Source: Alphaproteobacteria bacterium SO-S41 (GTDB lineage: Bacteria; Pseudomonadota; Alphaproteobacteria; Micropepsales; Micropepsaceae). Taken from it: a stretch of 64,000 nucleotides of DNA. The stretch's first letter is position 1. The number at the start of each line of letters is the position of its first letter. Below the pieces are notes generated by a model. That model had not been told where the DNA came from. It worked only from the letters and a program-made list of their open reading frames with translations, and searched no databases. Made by a program: the position numbers and the translations under genes. Location of the stretch: NCBI GenBank assembly GCA_019670725.1, contig AP024629.1, positions 3,658,001-3,722,000 on the forward strand. Reading direction: 5' to 3'. Positions 32,812 to 41,253 of the stretch are shown in pieces.

Positions 32812-33996
32812 CTAGTCCTTGGTGGTGCTGTAAACCGCCGCGCCGCTGAGCAGGGGCGAGGTCAGCGTGCCAAACAGGCTGAACACCTTTTGCAGCTCGT
32901 TCAGCGGTGCGTTCGACACATAGATCACGTCGGCGTCCTGCACCGCAAAGCGCTGGGCGCTGAAATAGCCCTTGGGATCATTGAGATCGAGACGATAGAC
33001 GACGGGCACCAGGCCGCTCTGCTCGGCGAGCGGGTTGCGCGGGTCCAGCGTGCGGGCGATTTCGGCAGGTTCGTAGCGGAAGACGAAGACGCCTTCGGCA
33101 TCCGAACGCGCATCGATGAGGCCCCGGCTCTTGCCCAGGGCCTGGGCGAGCGTCAGCTTGGCGGCCTCGAACGGCACTTCGTTGTTGTCGCCGGCGGCGC
33201 CGAGCACGACGAACTTGCGGGTCTCGCGCGACACCGTGATCAGATCGCCGGGGCGGGCATAGATGTTCTCGTTGGGATCCTCGAGCAGGGCGCGGAGCGG
33301 CACCGCGGCAGTGCGGCCGTTGCGGGTCAGCTGGATCGTGGTGTCGTGCACCGGCGTTTTGATGCCGCCGGCCGAGGCGATGACGTCGAGCAGGCGGTCG
33401 CCGCGCAGGCTGAGCGGGATGCGCGCGCCGCCGGTGACTTCGCCCATCACCGAGACCGTGCCGCTGACATTGTTAGTCAGCGAGACGAGAACCTGAGGCT
33501 CCATCGCCTTGCCGGCGAGGCGGCCGCGGATGGCCGCTTCGGCGCCTTCGGGCGTCAGGCCCGCGACATGAACGCGGCCGGCGAAGGGCACGGAGATGCC
33601 GCCGTCGCGGCCGACGGTCTGGGGCGGGATGGTGGCCGTGTTGGCGCCGGTCTGGGCGGCGCCGGCGGCAGCTTCAGCGCCGGGAACCGAAACAGTGCTG
33701 GAGAAGAGGCCGCCGGGGCCGACTTCCCAGATCGTGACGGCGACCATGTCGCCCACGCCGATGCGCAGGTCGGGCGCCGGGGAATTGTCGCCGAAGCGGT
33801 CGTAAAGGCCGGCATCGCGGCGGGTCGAGAGTTCGTCGAGGGTGCGGGCGTCGATATCGACCACCATATAGGCGGCGACATCGTCATCCACGGCGTTGTC
33901 GCGCACTTCCGAGACGCTGGGACCCGACGAAGGCAGCGTGCCGCATCCCGCCAGGAGGAGGGGAAGACAGGCCGCGGCGACAAGCTTGAAATTCAT
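32812..33996 (-). CDS. Wza/KpsD-like outer-membrane polysaccharide export lipoprotein
   Basis: 394 residues. It has a lipoprotein signal peptide with lipobox L-A-G-C (Cys18). The poly-export domain starts at about 75 ('LRIGVGDMVAVTIWEVGPGGLF', 'VGRDGGISVPFAGRVHVAGLTPEGAEAAI'). SLBB-type repeats follow ('VSVMGEVTGGARIPLSLRGDRLLDVIASAGG', then 'FVVLGAAGDNNEVPFEAAKLTLAQAL'). It ends 'QDADVIYVSNAPLNELQKVFSLFG' with no long C-terminal extension, so it is Wza-sized rather than full KpsD. It should form the outer-membrane channel fed by the KpsE-like proteins. It is divergent from the serine hydrolase gene and co-directional with the GT2 gene. Confidence 0.94.
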   Translation of the reverse strand: MNFKLVAAACLPLLLAGCGTLPSSGPSVSEVRDNAVDDDVAAYMVVDIDARTLDELSTRRDAGLYDRFGDNSPAPDLRIGVGDMVAVTIWEVGPGGLFSSTVSVPGAEAAAGAAQTGANTATIPPQTVGRDGGISVPFAGRVHVAGLTPEGAEAAIRGRLAGKAMEPQVLVSLTNNVSGTVSVMGEVTGGARIPLSLRGDRLLDVIASAGGIKTPVHDTTIQLTRNGRTAAVPLRALLEDPNENIYARPGDLITVSRETRKFVVLGAAGDNNEVPFEAAKLTLAQALGKSRGLIDARSDAEGVFVFRYEPAEIARTLDPRNPLAEQSGLVPVVYRLDLNDPKGYFSAQRFAVQDADVIYVSNAPLNELQKVFSLFGTLTSPLLSGAAVYSTTKD

Positions 33997-34212
33997 CTGA
34001 ACCCGCTCTTGTGAATCGGCGATACCCCAAAGGCCGTTATCTGAACGAGCGTGCCCGGCCCGTCCGGCCCTTCAACCCTCCCGTCTTAGTGCACTGGCGC
34101 GGGCCAGAAAAGGCCGAACTCGCCGCGACCGAGGGCCGCGGCGGGAAGGCTTGCGGCCGTCGCCATGCTATAGCAGCGATAACAAGATCACATTGCGCGA
34201 GGAGCAGCCCCG

Positions 34213-35430
34213 ATGACGCATGCCAAAGGTTCCGGCCTCAACCCCGCCCGCCTCGCCCGGATCGACCGGTTCCTGAAGGAGAAATATCTCGAACCCGGCC
34301 GCCTGCCCGGCGCCTTCACAATCGTCCAGCGGCGGGGCGAAGTGGCCCATTGGAGCGCGATCGGGATGGCCGACGTCGAACGCGGCACGCCCCTCGCCGA
34401 CGACACGATCTTCCGCATCTATTCGATGTCGAAACCGGTCACCTCGGTCGCCTTCATGATGCTGGTCGAGGAGGGCAAGGTCGCGCTCGACACCCCCGTC
34501 CACCATGTCATCCCCGAATGGCGCGACCTCGGCGTCTATGCCGGCGGGTTCATGGAGACCTACCAGACGACCCGCACCAAGCGGCCGATGATGATGGTCG
34601 ACCTGCTCCGCCATACCTCCGGCCTCACCTATGGCTTCCAGCAGCGCACCAATGTCGATGCGGGCTATCGCAAGCTGAAGATCGGCGAGATCGAAAAGAG
34701 CGGCACGCTCGATTCGATGGTCGCCGATCTCGCCAAGCTGCCGCTGGAGTTCTCGCCGGGCGATGCATTCAACTATTCGGTCTCGACGGACATTCTGGGC
34801 TACCTCGTCGGCAAAATCTCCGGCGTGCCGTTCGAGACGTTCCTGAAGCAGCGCCTGCTCGAGCCGCTTGGGATGATCGACACCGATTTCCACGTGCCGC
34901 CGGAGAAGCAGGCGCGCCTCGCGGCGAACTACCAGCCCGTGAAGGGCGGCCGCATGAAGCTGCTGGACGACCCCAAGACGAGCAGCTTCCTCACCCCGCC
35001 CAGCTTCATCTCGGGCGGCGGCGGGCTCGTCTCGACGGCGGCGGACTATCTGAAATTCGCGACCATGCTGGTCCAGGGCGGCACCGCCAACGGCACGCGC
35101 TTCCTCAGCCCCAAGACGCTGGCGCTGATGGCCTCGAACCACCTGCCCGGCGGCAAGACGCTGCAGGACATCTCCACCTCGATGTTCTCGGAGGTCAGCT
35201 ATGCCGGGGTCGGCTTCGGGCTCGGCTTCTCGGTGACGACCGACGTCGCCCAGACGATGATTCCCGGCACCAATGGCGACTTCGCGTGGGGGGGCGCCGC
35301 CTCGACCTATTTCTGGGTCGATCCGAAGGAAGACCTGGTCTGCATCTTCCTGACCCAGCTCCTGCCCTCCAGCACCTATCCAGTGCGGCGCGAGCTGCGG
35401 ACGCTGGTCTATTCCGCCTTCGAGGATTGA
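34213..35430 (+). CDS. Beta-lactamase-family serine hydrolase
   Basis: 405 residues, no signal peptide. The class C beta-lactamase/esterase fold is shown by S71-M-S-K74 (SxxK nucleophile motif in 'FRIYSMSKPVTSVAF'), 'DLLRHTSGLTYGF' (about 130-142), the Tyr motif in 'PGDAFNYSVSTDILGYLV' (about 180-197) and a late 'GFGLGFSVTTD' plus 'GDFAWGGAASTYFWVDP'. Proteins of this type (EstB, LLP-like) are mostly esterases acting on small esters rather than true beta-lactamases. A GAGGAGC lies upstream of the ATG. A glyoxalase gene follows 3 bp after it, and a perfect terminator closes this two-gene unit. Confidence 0.93.
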   Translation: MTHAKGSGLNPARLARIDRFLKEKYLEPGRLPGAFTIVQRRGEVAHWSAIGMADVERGTPLADDTIFRIYSMSKPVTSVAFMMLVEEGKVALDTPVHHVIPEWRDLGVYAGGFMETYQTTRTKRPMMMVDLLRHTSGLTYGFQQRTNVDAGYRKLKIGEIEKSGTLDSMVADLAKLPLEFSPGDAFNYSVSTDILGYLVGKISGVPFETFLKQRLLEPLGMIDTDFHVPPEKQARLAANYQPVKGGRMKLLDDPKTSSFLTPPSFISGGGGLVSTAADYLKFATMLVQGGTANGTRFLSPKTLALMASNHLPGGKTLQDISTSMFSEVSYAGVGFGLGFSVTTDVAQTMIPGTNGDFAWGGAASTYFWVDPKEDLVCIFLTQLLPSSTYPVRRELRTLVYSAFED

Positions 35431-35433
35431 GCC

Positions 35434-35853
35434 GTGAAATATCTCCACACCATGATCCGCATCAGCGACGTCGAGGCGTCGCTCGATTTCTTCGTGAACA
35501 AGCTCGGCCTCGTCGAGCGCCGCCGCAATGAGAGCCAGGCGGGGCGTTTCACGCTGATCTTCCTGTCGGCGCCGGAAACGCCGGAGGCCGAGATCGAGCT
35601 GACCTATAACTGGGACCCGGAGGCCTATGGCGGCGGGCGCAATTTCGGGCATCTCGCCTTCGGCGTCGACGACATCTACGCGGCCTGCCAGCGGCTGATG
35701 GACGGCGGCGTCACGATCAACCGCCCGCCGCGCGACGGGCGCATGGCCTTCGTGCGTTCGCCCGACAACATCTCCGTCGAGCTGCTGCAGAAAGGCCCCG
35801 CCCTCGCCCCCGCCGAGCCGTGGGCCTCCATGGCGAATACCGGGGTCTGGTGA
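35434..35853 (+). CDS. gloA: Glyoxalase I-like (lactoylglutathione lyase) VOC protein
   Basis: 139 residues from a GTG start at 35434, 3 bp after the serine hydrolase stop. It closely follows GloA: '[23 protein letters not shown]' (first metal ligand at H5), '[34 protein letters not shown]' (Glu and His ligands at about 53 and 69) and a final '[11 protein letters not shown]' with the last Glu. All four metal-ligand positions look present. The family converts the methylglyoxal-glutathione hemithioacetal to lactoylglutathione. The 14-residue C-terminal tail is longer than in E. coli GloA. It is probably co-transcribed with the hydrolase. Confidence 0.88.
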   Translation: MKYLHTMIRISDVEASLDFFVNKLGLVERRRNESQAGRFTLIFLSAPETPEAEIELTYNWDPEAYGGGRNFGHLAFGVDDIYAACQRLMDGGVTINRPPRDGRMAFVRSPDNISVELLQKGPALAPAEPWASMANTGVW

Positions 35854-35950
35854 GATTGACCCAGGTCAAGGCGCGCCGGCCGGGTGTTCGCTAGACGAGA
35901 TCATCGCAATTTGCGACAGGGGCCACTCACCTTCCCGGCTCCGACGACTT

Positions 35951-35977
35951 GGCCGAGGGTTCGCCCTCGGCCCTTTT
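35951..35977 (+). terminator. Rho-independent terminator after the gloA-like gene
   Basis: A perfect 9-bp stem, GGCCGAGGG (35951-35959) with CCCTCGGCC (35964-35972), has a TTCG tetraloop and is followed by CTTTT. It is about 100 bp downstream of the gloA stop and ends the hydrolase-gloA transcript. Confidence 0.9.
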
Positions 35978-36072
35978 CGTGTTGCGCCAGCGGGGCGCGT
36001 TGCGCGTCCGCGCCAAACCGGAGAAGGTCCCTCGCCTAAGGCGGACCAGCCGCCGGGCGGGGAACGACAAGC

Positions 36073-36873
36073 ATGGCCAAGGCTCATTCGACCGAGCGTG
36101 ACGCGCTCAACGATTTTGCGTCACGCGAGATCGCGCTCGAAAGCAAGACCAAGCGCGTCTTCGTCTCTGGGACCGGCCCGGCCGTTATCGTGATGGCCGA
36201 GATGCCCGGCATCTCGCCGGAGGTCGCGCGTTTCGCCCGCTGGGTGCGGGATGCGGGGTTCACTGTCTATATGCCCGTCCTCTTCGGCGACCCCGGCGCG
36301 CCGCTGACCTCCACGCTCAAGATCATCGGCACGATCGTCAAAGGCTGCATCAGCCGCGAATTCCACGCCTTCCGCGCGAACTCCTCAGGCCCCATCGCCG
36401 TGTGGTTGCGGGCGCTGGCCCGGCTTGCGCTCTCAGAAGCGGGTGGCAAGGGCGTGGGGGCGATCGGCATGTGCTTCACGGGTAATTTCGCGCTGTCGAT
36501 GATGCTGGAGCCGGCCATGCTCGCGCCCGTCCTGTCGCAGCCCTCGCTGCCCATCGGCAAGGCCGGCGGCATGCACATCGCGCCCGAGGAGCTGGCGGCG
36601 GTGAAGAAGCGGATGGATGAGGAGGACCTGACCGTCCTCGCCTATCGCTTCGACGGCGACAGCCTGTGCAAGGCCGCGCGCTTCGAGGCCTACCAGGCGG
36701 CGCTGGGCGACCGCTTCGTGCCGACCGTGATCGACGACAAGGACGCCAATCCCGGCGCCCGCATGAAGAACCCGCACAGCGTCGTCACCCACCATCTCAT
36801 CAACGAGACGGGGCAGCCGACGAAAAAGGCGGTGGACGACATTCTCGCCTTCTTCGACCGCCGCCTGCACTGA
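36073..36873 (+). CDS. Dienelactone hydrolase family protein
   Basis: 266 residues, alpha/beta hydrolase of the DLH family. After a 25-residue N-terminal extension the fold begins at 'VFVSGTGPAVIVMAEMPGIS' (about 29-48). The nucleophile elbow is 'GAIGMCFTGNFAL' (Cys at about 137), the Cys-type nucleophile of this family. A late His lies in 'MKNPHSVVTHH' (about 237-245). Members hydrolyse dienelactones or other small lactones and esters; the real substrate is unknown. It stands alone, 200 bp after the gloA stop and 101 bp before an acyl-CoA ligase gene on the same strand. Confidence 0.88.
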   Translation: MAKAHSTERDALNDFASREIALESKTKRVFVSGTGPAVIVMAEMPGISPEVARFARWVRDAGFTVYMPVLFGDPGAPLTSTLKIIGTIVKGCISREFHAFRANSSGPIAVWLRALARLALSEAGGKGVGAIGMCFTGNFALSMMLEPAMLAPVLSQPSLPIGKAGGMHIAPEELAAVKKRMDEEDLTVLAYRFDGDSLCKAARFEAYQAALGDRFVPTVIDDKDANPGARMKNPHSVVTHHLINETGQPTKKAVDDILAFFDRRLH

Positions 36874-36974
36874 GGGACCCCTTTTTACGGCGCGCCGTAG
36901 CCGCTATATGTCAATTGAACTTACAAAAATAAGCCACGCAAAGCGGGCGCTACAGCACCTGGGACGGAACGAAC

Positions 36975-38675
36975 ATGCATTACGCGGAACTGAACAAGGC
37001 CTGGGCTGAACTCACCCAGCCCGGCGCGCCTTTTGAAATCACCACGGTCGAGGTCGCCGGCGTGCCGGTACGCGCCTTTCTGAACGCCCCGCCGACCATT
37101 CGGGAGCTGTGGCTCTCGACCGCCGCCTTCGCGGACCGCGAATACCTCATCTACGAAGACGAGCGCATGACCTATGGCGAGGCACATCGCCAGGTTGCCT
37201 CGATCGCCAACTGGCTGATCGCCAACGGCGTCGTCCCCGGCGAGCGGATCGCCATCGCCATGCGCAACTACCCCGAATGGCTGCTGATCTACTGGGCCGC
37301 CACCTCGATCGGGATCGCGGTGGTCGGCGTCAATGCTTGGTGGACCGCGGCCGAGATGGCCTATGGCTTCGCGGATTCGAACCCCAAGATCGTCTTCGCG
37401 GACGGCGAGCGCGTCGCGCGCTTCCTGGAACAGCCCGGCGTGCTCGGCGATGCGCGCCTGGTCGCGACGCGGATCGACACCGTGCCGCTGGGCGCCGTGG
37501 CGTGGTCCGAGGTCATCGCGACGGGCGGCGCGCTGCCGGAGATCGCCGTCGATCCCGATGCCGATGCCTGCATCTTCTACACGTCCGGCACGACGGGCTT
37601 CCCGAAGGGCGCACAGCTGACCCATCGCGGCTGCATCAACAATCTGATGAACATGTCGTTCGCCGGCCAGGCGCAGGGACTGGCGACGCAGCGCGCCACC
37701 GGGCTCATCGTCGATCCCGCCGCGCCGGTACCGATTCCCCATACCCTGCTCACCACGCCGCTCTTCCATGTCACCGCCAATAATTGCGGCGCCTATGCGA
37801 CGACGGCGGGCGGCGGCAAGCTGGTGCTGATGTACAAGTGGGAGCCGGGTCTCGCGCTTCGCCTCATCGCCGCTGAGAAGATCAGCAGCATGAGCGGCGT
37901 GCCCGTGATGGCGCGCGAGATCGTCAACCATCCCGACTTCGCCGATCACGACACGTCGAGCCTCCTGACGCTCGCCGGCGGCGGCGCGCAGGTACCGCCC
38001 GACCTGGTCGCCAAGATCGACAAGACGGTCGCGACGGCGCGTCCCGGCACCGGCTATGGCATGACCGAGACCTGCGGCATCATCACCTCGATCTCCGGCG
38101 ATTTCTTCGTCGACAAGCCCGACAGCTGCGGCCGCGCCATGCCGACCTTCGAGACCAAGGTCATCGACGACGAGGGCAACACGCTGCCGGACGGCCAGCC
38201 CGGCGAACTCGTCGTGCGCGGCGCTTCGGTCATCAAGGGTTATCTCAACCGGCCCGACGCCACCGCCGACACGATCCGCGACGGCTGGCTGCGCACCGGC
38301 GACGTCGCCCGGCTCGACGAGGAGGGCTTCATTTTCATCGTCGATCGCAAGAAGGACATGGTCCTGCGCGGCGGCGAGAACGTCTACTGCGCCGAGGTCG
38401 AAGGCACGATCTACCGCCATGCGGCGATCGCGGAATGCTGTGTCTTCGGCGTGCCCGACGACCGGCTGGGCGAAGAGGTCGGCGTTGCCGTCGTCCTGCG
38501 CGCCGGTCAGGAGCTGTCCGCTGAAGCGTTGCGCGCGCATTGCGCGACGCTCGCTGCCAAGCACAAGGTGCCGCGTTATATCTGGATGCTGCACGAGGCG
38601 CTGCCGCGCAATGCGAGCGGCAAGTTCCTCAAGCGCGATCTGCGCGAACGCCTGAAGCTCGAGGACGCCGCCTGA
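36975..38675 (+). CDS. Acyl-CoA synthetase / AMP-dependent CoA ligase
   Basis: 566 residues. The ANL-superfamily motifs are clear: the P-loop 'CIFYTSGTTGFPKGAQLTHRG' region (about 196-216), 'GTGYGMTETCG' (about 358-368), 'GWLRTGDVARLDEEGFIFIVDRKKDMVLRGGENVY' in outline (about 437-471) and the catalytic Lys in 'NASGKFLKRDLRE' at the C-terminus. It activates a carboxylic acid to its acyl-AMP and then its CoA ester. Chain length or aromatic specificity cannot be told. The upstream 100 bp are AT-rich for this genome and include the palindrome TCAATTGA at about 36908, a possible regulator site. It converges with the next gene. Confidence 0.95.
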   Translation: MHYAELNKAWAELTQPGAPFEITTVEVAGVPVRAFLNAPPTIRELWLSTAAFADREYLIYEDERMTYGEAHRQVASIANWLIANGVVPGERIAIAMRNYPEWLLIYWAATSIGIAVVGVNAWWTAAEMAYGFADSNPKIVFADGERVARFLEQPGVLGDARLVATRIDTVPLGAVAWSEVIATGGALPEIAVDPDADACIFYTSGTTGFPKGAQLTHRGCINNLMNMSFAGQAQGLATQRATGLIVDPAAPVPIPHTLLTTPLFHVTANNCGAYATTAGGGKLVLMYKWEPGLALRLIAAEKISSMSGVPVMAREIVNHPDFADHDTSSLLTLAGGGAQVPPDLVAKIDKTVATARPGTGYGMTETCGIITSISGDFFVDKPDSCGRAMPTFETKVIDDEGNTLPDGQPGELVVRGASVIKGYLNRPDATADTIRDGWLRTGDVARLDEEGFIFIVDRKKDMVLRGGENVYCAEVEGTIYRHAAIAECCVFGVPDDRLGEEVGVAVVLRAGQELSAEALRAHCATLAAKHKVPRYIWMLHEALPRNASGKFLKRDLRERLKLEDAA

Positions 38676-39011
38676 TCAGTAGTCGGCGGCGTGCCGCACG
38701 GGGGCAGCGCGCACCAGCGCCATGACGGCGCGCTGCTTCGCGTCCTTCATGACGATGCGGTCGTCGCCTTCGCGATGCCAGTAGCGCACCTTGGCGATGT
38801 TGCGGCCGCATGATCTGGGGCCGGCGACGAAACTGACCGTCGTCGCGGTGATGTCGTCTGCCGCCTCGCCGCTAAGGACGACGCGGCAGCGCGTGCCTTC
38901 CAGTTTCCATTCGCCGGCGAGACCCGCCGGGTCGGTGGACGGTTCGACGGCAAAAGCGGGCGCTGCGCTCAAGGCGCACAACAGGGAAGCAGCCAACAAG
39001 GCGTTACGCAT
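38676..39011 (-). CDS. Small secreted protein, possibly AprI/Inh-like
   Basis: 111 residues from the ATG at 39011; a longer upstream reading lacks sense. A clean signal peptide (MRNALLAASLLCALSAAPAF, cleaved after AFA) is followed by about 88 residues. The mature part 'LAGEWKLEGTRCRVVLSGEA' and 'ISCGRN'-type second Cys (here RSCGRN), then 'VRYWHREGDDRIVMKDA', recalls the small beta-barrel of AprI/Inh protease inhibitors: W, a Cys pair, a second W, then 'GD-(I/L)V--D'. That match is tentative. The stop directly abuts the acyl-CoA ligase stop on the other strand. It is exported to the periplasm or beyond. Confidence 0.75.
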   Translation of the reverse strand: MRNALLAASLLCALSAAPAFAVEPSTDPAGLAGEWKLEGTRCRVVLSGEAADDITATTVSFVAGPRSCGRNIAKVRYWHREGDDRIVMKDAKQRAVMALVRAAPVRHAADY

Positions 39012-39162
39012 CCGGGACCTCCGGGGCTTCAGGGAGCCGACCGTGATATGCGAAACGCGTCGTAGACGATTTGGTTGCGCGCTCGCTGCACCACGTCCAT
39101 TTGCTGCAATTAGCTTGACGCAACACGGGCTGGTTGTGAAGCTCGTCACGAAAGCAGGCTTA

Positions 39163-39282
39163 ATGAGCCCTCCCCGCCGAAATCCCGCCCGCTACCTGTC
39201 GCCCGCCGGGCGCGCATGGCTGTTTAGCGCCTTGATTGTGGTTTTCGCGGCGATCGCCGCCGTGGTCGCCTCTCAGGTCTAG
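39163..39282 (+). CDS. Possible 39-residue single-span membrane protein
   Basis: A short reading frame, ATG at 39163, with a basic start (SPPRRNPARYLSPAGRAW) and one strong hydrophobic stretch (about 20-37, LFSALIVVFAAIAAVVAS). A weak AGCAGG lies 4-9 nt upstream. A perfect 12-bp hairpin begins at the last base of its stop codon, which is what one would expect at the end of a transcript. A longer in-frame reading starts at 38791 but runs antisense through the secreted-protein gene. Small basic single-span proteins like this are frequently missed by gene callers. I cannot assign a role. Confidence 0.42.
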   Translation: MSPPRRNPARYLSPAGRAWLFSALIVVFAAIAAVVASQV

Positions 39283-39312
39283 CCGGGCTGCGCTCTTTTG
39301 GCGCAGCCCGGC
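39282..39312 (+). terminator. Perfect 12-bp hairpin after the 39-residue ORF
   Basis: GCCGGGCTGCGC (39282-39293), a 7-nt loop TCTTTTG, then GCGCAGCCCGGC (39301-39312). The stem is perfect but no T-run follows on either strand, so it may act as a Rho-independent terminator only weakly, or as a transcript-end stabiliser. Confidence 0.6.
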
Positions 39313-39414
39313 CAGAGCGAGGTAGCGCACAGGGATGTGCCCAGTAGACGCGCGCGCCGCGAGGTGACTAGCGTGACTGGCAATACCACGATCACGCCCA
39401 ACGATGAGGACGCC

Positions 39415-39804
39415 ATGCCAGCCAGTCTTGCCCCCTACGCGCTCGCCGCGCTGCGCATCATCGCCGCGCTCCTGTTCATGGAGCATGGGCTGATGAAGCT
39501 GTTCCACTTTCCGGCCGCGCAACCGGGGGCGCCCGATCCGCTTCCCGTCTTGCTTCTGGCGGCGGCGGCGATCGAGATCGTGGGCGGCGCGCTGCTGACC
39601 CTTGGTCTGTTCACGCGCCTTGTCGCCTTCATCTGCGCCGGACAGATGGCGGCGGCCTATTTCATGGCCCACGCCGCCCAAGGCTTCTGGCCCGCGTTGA
39701 ACGGCGGCGATGCCGCCATCCTGTTCTGCTTCATCTTCCTCTATATCAGCGCAGCCGGCGCCGGGGCCTTCAGCCTCGACGCCGCCTTGCGGAAACCGCG
39801 CTAA
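39415..39804 (+). CDS. DoxX family membrane protein
   Basis: 129 residues from the ATG at 39415, which has GATGAGGA just upstream; a reading starting 39 codons earlier is less likely. Four membrane spans are visible: about 5-23, 49-68 (LLLAAAAIEIVGGALLTLGL), 72-92 and 101-122 (AAILFCFIFLYISAAGAGAF). The DoxX hallmarks are 'AALLFMEHGLMKLFHF' at the first span and 'IEIVGGALLTLGLFTR'. DoxX-type proteins are linked to redox or thiol stress in mycobacteria but mostly remain uncharacterised. It converges with the acyl-CoA dehydrogenase gene, with 9 bp between stops. Confidence 0.92.
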   Translation: MPASLAPYALAALRIIAALLFMEHGLMKLFHFPAAQPGAPDPLPVLLLAAAAIEIVGGALLTLGLFTRLVAFICAGQMAAAYFMAHAAQGFWPALNGGDAAILFCFIFLYISAAGAGAFSLDAALRKPR

Positions 39805-39813
39805 CCGACCGCC

Positions 39814-41097
39814 TTAGTGGCGGCTGAGCTCTGCGCGGCCGACCACCATGTGGTGCACTTCATCGGGACCGTCGGCGAAGCGCAGATGGCGCATGTTGGT
39901 GTACATCTTCGCCAGCGGCGTCCATTCCGAGATGCCGGTGGCGCCGTGGATCTGGATCGCCTGATCGATGATGGTGCAGACCCGTTCCGGCACCATGGCC
40001 TTCACCATGGAGACCCACACGCGGGCTTCCTTGTTGCCGAGCACGTCCATCGCGCGGGCGGCCTTCAGCACCATCAGGCGCATCGCCTCGATATCGATGC
40101 GGGCGCGGGCGACGAGTTCCAGGTTCTTGCCGAGCTGGATCAGCGGCTTGCCGAAGGCGACGCGCGTGGTGGCGCGCTTCACCATCAGGTCGAGCGCCTT
40201 CTCCGCCTGACCGATCGAGCGCATGCAGTGATGGATGCGGCCGGGCCCCAAGCGGACCTGGCTGATCTCGAAGCCGCGGCCTTCGCCGAGCAGCATGTTT
40301 TCCTTCGGCACGCGAACGTCCTTGAAGCGCATGTGCATGTGGCCCTGCGGCGCGTGGTCTTCGCCGAAGACATGCATGGGGCCGACGATCTCGACGCCGG
40401 GCGTGTCCATGGGGACGAGGATCTGCGACTGCTGGAACTGCGGCGGCGCGTTCGGGCTGGTCTTGACCATGACGATCATGATCTTGCAGCGCGGATCGCC
40501 GGCGCCCGAGATGTAATATTTCTCGCCGTTGATGACGTATTCGTCGCCGACGAGCTCGGCGCGGGTCGCGACGTTCTTGGCGTCGGACGAGGCGACGCCC
40601 GGCTCGGTCATCACATAGGCGGAGCGGATTTCGCCATTGAGCAGCGGCTTCAGCCACTTCTCCTTCTGCTCATGCGTGCCGACGCGTTCCAGCACTTCCA
40701 TATTGCCGGTGTCGGGCGCCGAGCAGTTGAGCGATTCCGAAGCGAGCGGCGACTTGCCGAGTTCGACGGCGATATAGGCGTAGTCGAGATTAGTGAGGCC
40801 GCGGCCGATCTCGCTATCCGGCAGGAAGAAGTTCCAGAGCCCCGACTGCTTAGCCTTGTTCTTCGCGCCCTCGAGCAGCTCGAGCTGCTTGGGGTGCCAG
40901 CTCCAGCGATCCTTTTTCTGCTGTTCTTCGCCGAGCTTGTAGAACTCCTCGACGATCGGCTCGACGTTGTCGGCGATGTGCTTCTTCACGGCGTCGAAGA
41001 GCGGCTGCGACTCTTTCGACATGGCGAGCTGGTTCAGCTGGGCTTCCTGCTCGGGCGTGACTTCGGGGGGCACGGTGTATTTGGCGGCCTGGCTCAT
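39814..41097 (-). CDS. Acyl-CoA dehydrogenase, ACAD10/11-like (copy 1)
   Basis: 427 residues from the ATG at 41097, preceded by GGAGGA at ideal spacing; upstream in-frame sequence is antisense to the next gene. The FAD-binding acyl-CoA dehydrogenase landmarks are 'AYVMTEPGVASSDAKNVATRAEL' (about 154-176), 'YVINGEKYYISGAGDPRCKIMIVM', 'RVAFGKPLIQLG' (about 322-333) and the C-terminal 'IHGATGISEWTPLAKMY' plus 'DGPDEVHHMVVGRAEL'. The long insert 'QSQILVPMDTPGVEIVGPMHVFGEDHAPQGHMHM' in outline is typical of ACAD10/11-like enzymes. It is clearly paralogous to the gene at 48214-49539. It catalyses alpha,beta-dehydrogenation of an unknown acyl-CoA. Confidence 0.94.
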   Translation of the reverse strand: MSQAAKYTVPPEVTPEQEAQLNQLAMSKESQPLFDAVKKHIADNVEPIVEEFYKLGEEQQKKDRWSWHPKQLELLEGAKNKAKQSGLWNFFLPDSEIGRGLTNLDYAYIAVELGKSPLASESLNCSAPDTGNMEVLERVGTHEQKEKWLKPLLNGEIRSAYVMTEPGVASSDAKNVATRAELVGDEYVINGEKYYISGAGDPRCKIMIVMVKTSPNAPPQFQQSQILVPMDTPGVEIVGPMHVFGEDHAPQGHMHMRFKDVRVPKENMLLGEGRGFEISQVRLGPGRIHHCMRSIGQAEKALDLMVKRATTRVAFGKPLIQLGKNLELVARARIDIEAMRLMVLKAARAMDVLGNKEARVWVSMVKAMVPERVCTIIDQAIQIHGATGISEWTPLAKMYTNMRHLRFADGPDEVHHMVVGRAELSRH

Positions 41098-41253
41098 GGG
41101 GTTCCTCCGGTGCGATTTTTCTGGCGGCGCATTCACATCACAGCGGGCATGGCCGATCAACCGATGGGGCGTTGACGGGCGCGGAAGGCGCGCCTTTGCA
41201 AGTCGGGGCGTTTGTTGCCATGACGTTGGCCGGATCCTCACTCCAATCATACG

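Noticed and set aside
35866-36087. 73-codon minus-strand frame between gloA and the dienelactone hydrolase gene
   Set aside because: It contains the terminator hairpin, overlaps the hydrolase start and has no protein-like pattern.
36958-36975. CCTGGGACGGAACGAAC before the acyl-CoA ligase gene, resembling the 3' end of tRNA-Phe
   Set aside because: It needs two single-base deletions to align with the tRNA (CCTGGGGACGGAATCGAAC), there is no integrase, and the site serves as the ligase gene leader; chance similarity is more likely than an attachment site.
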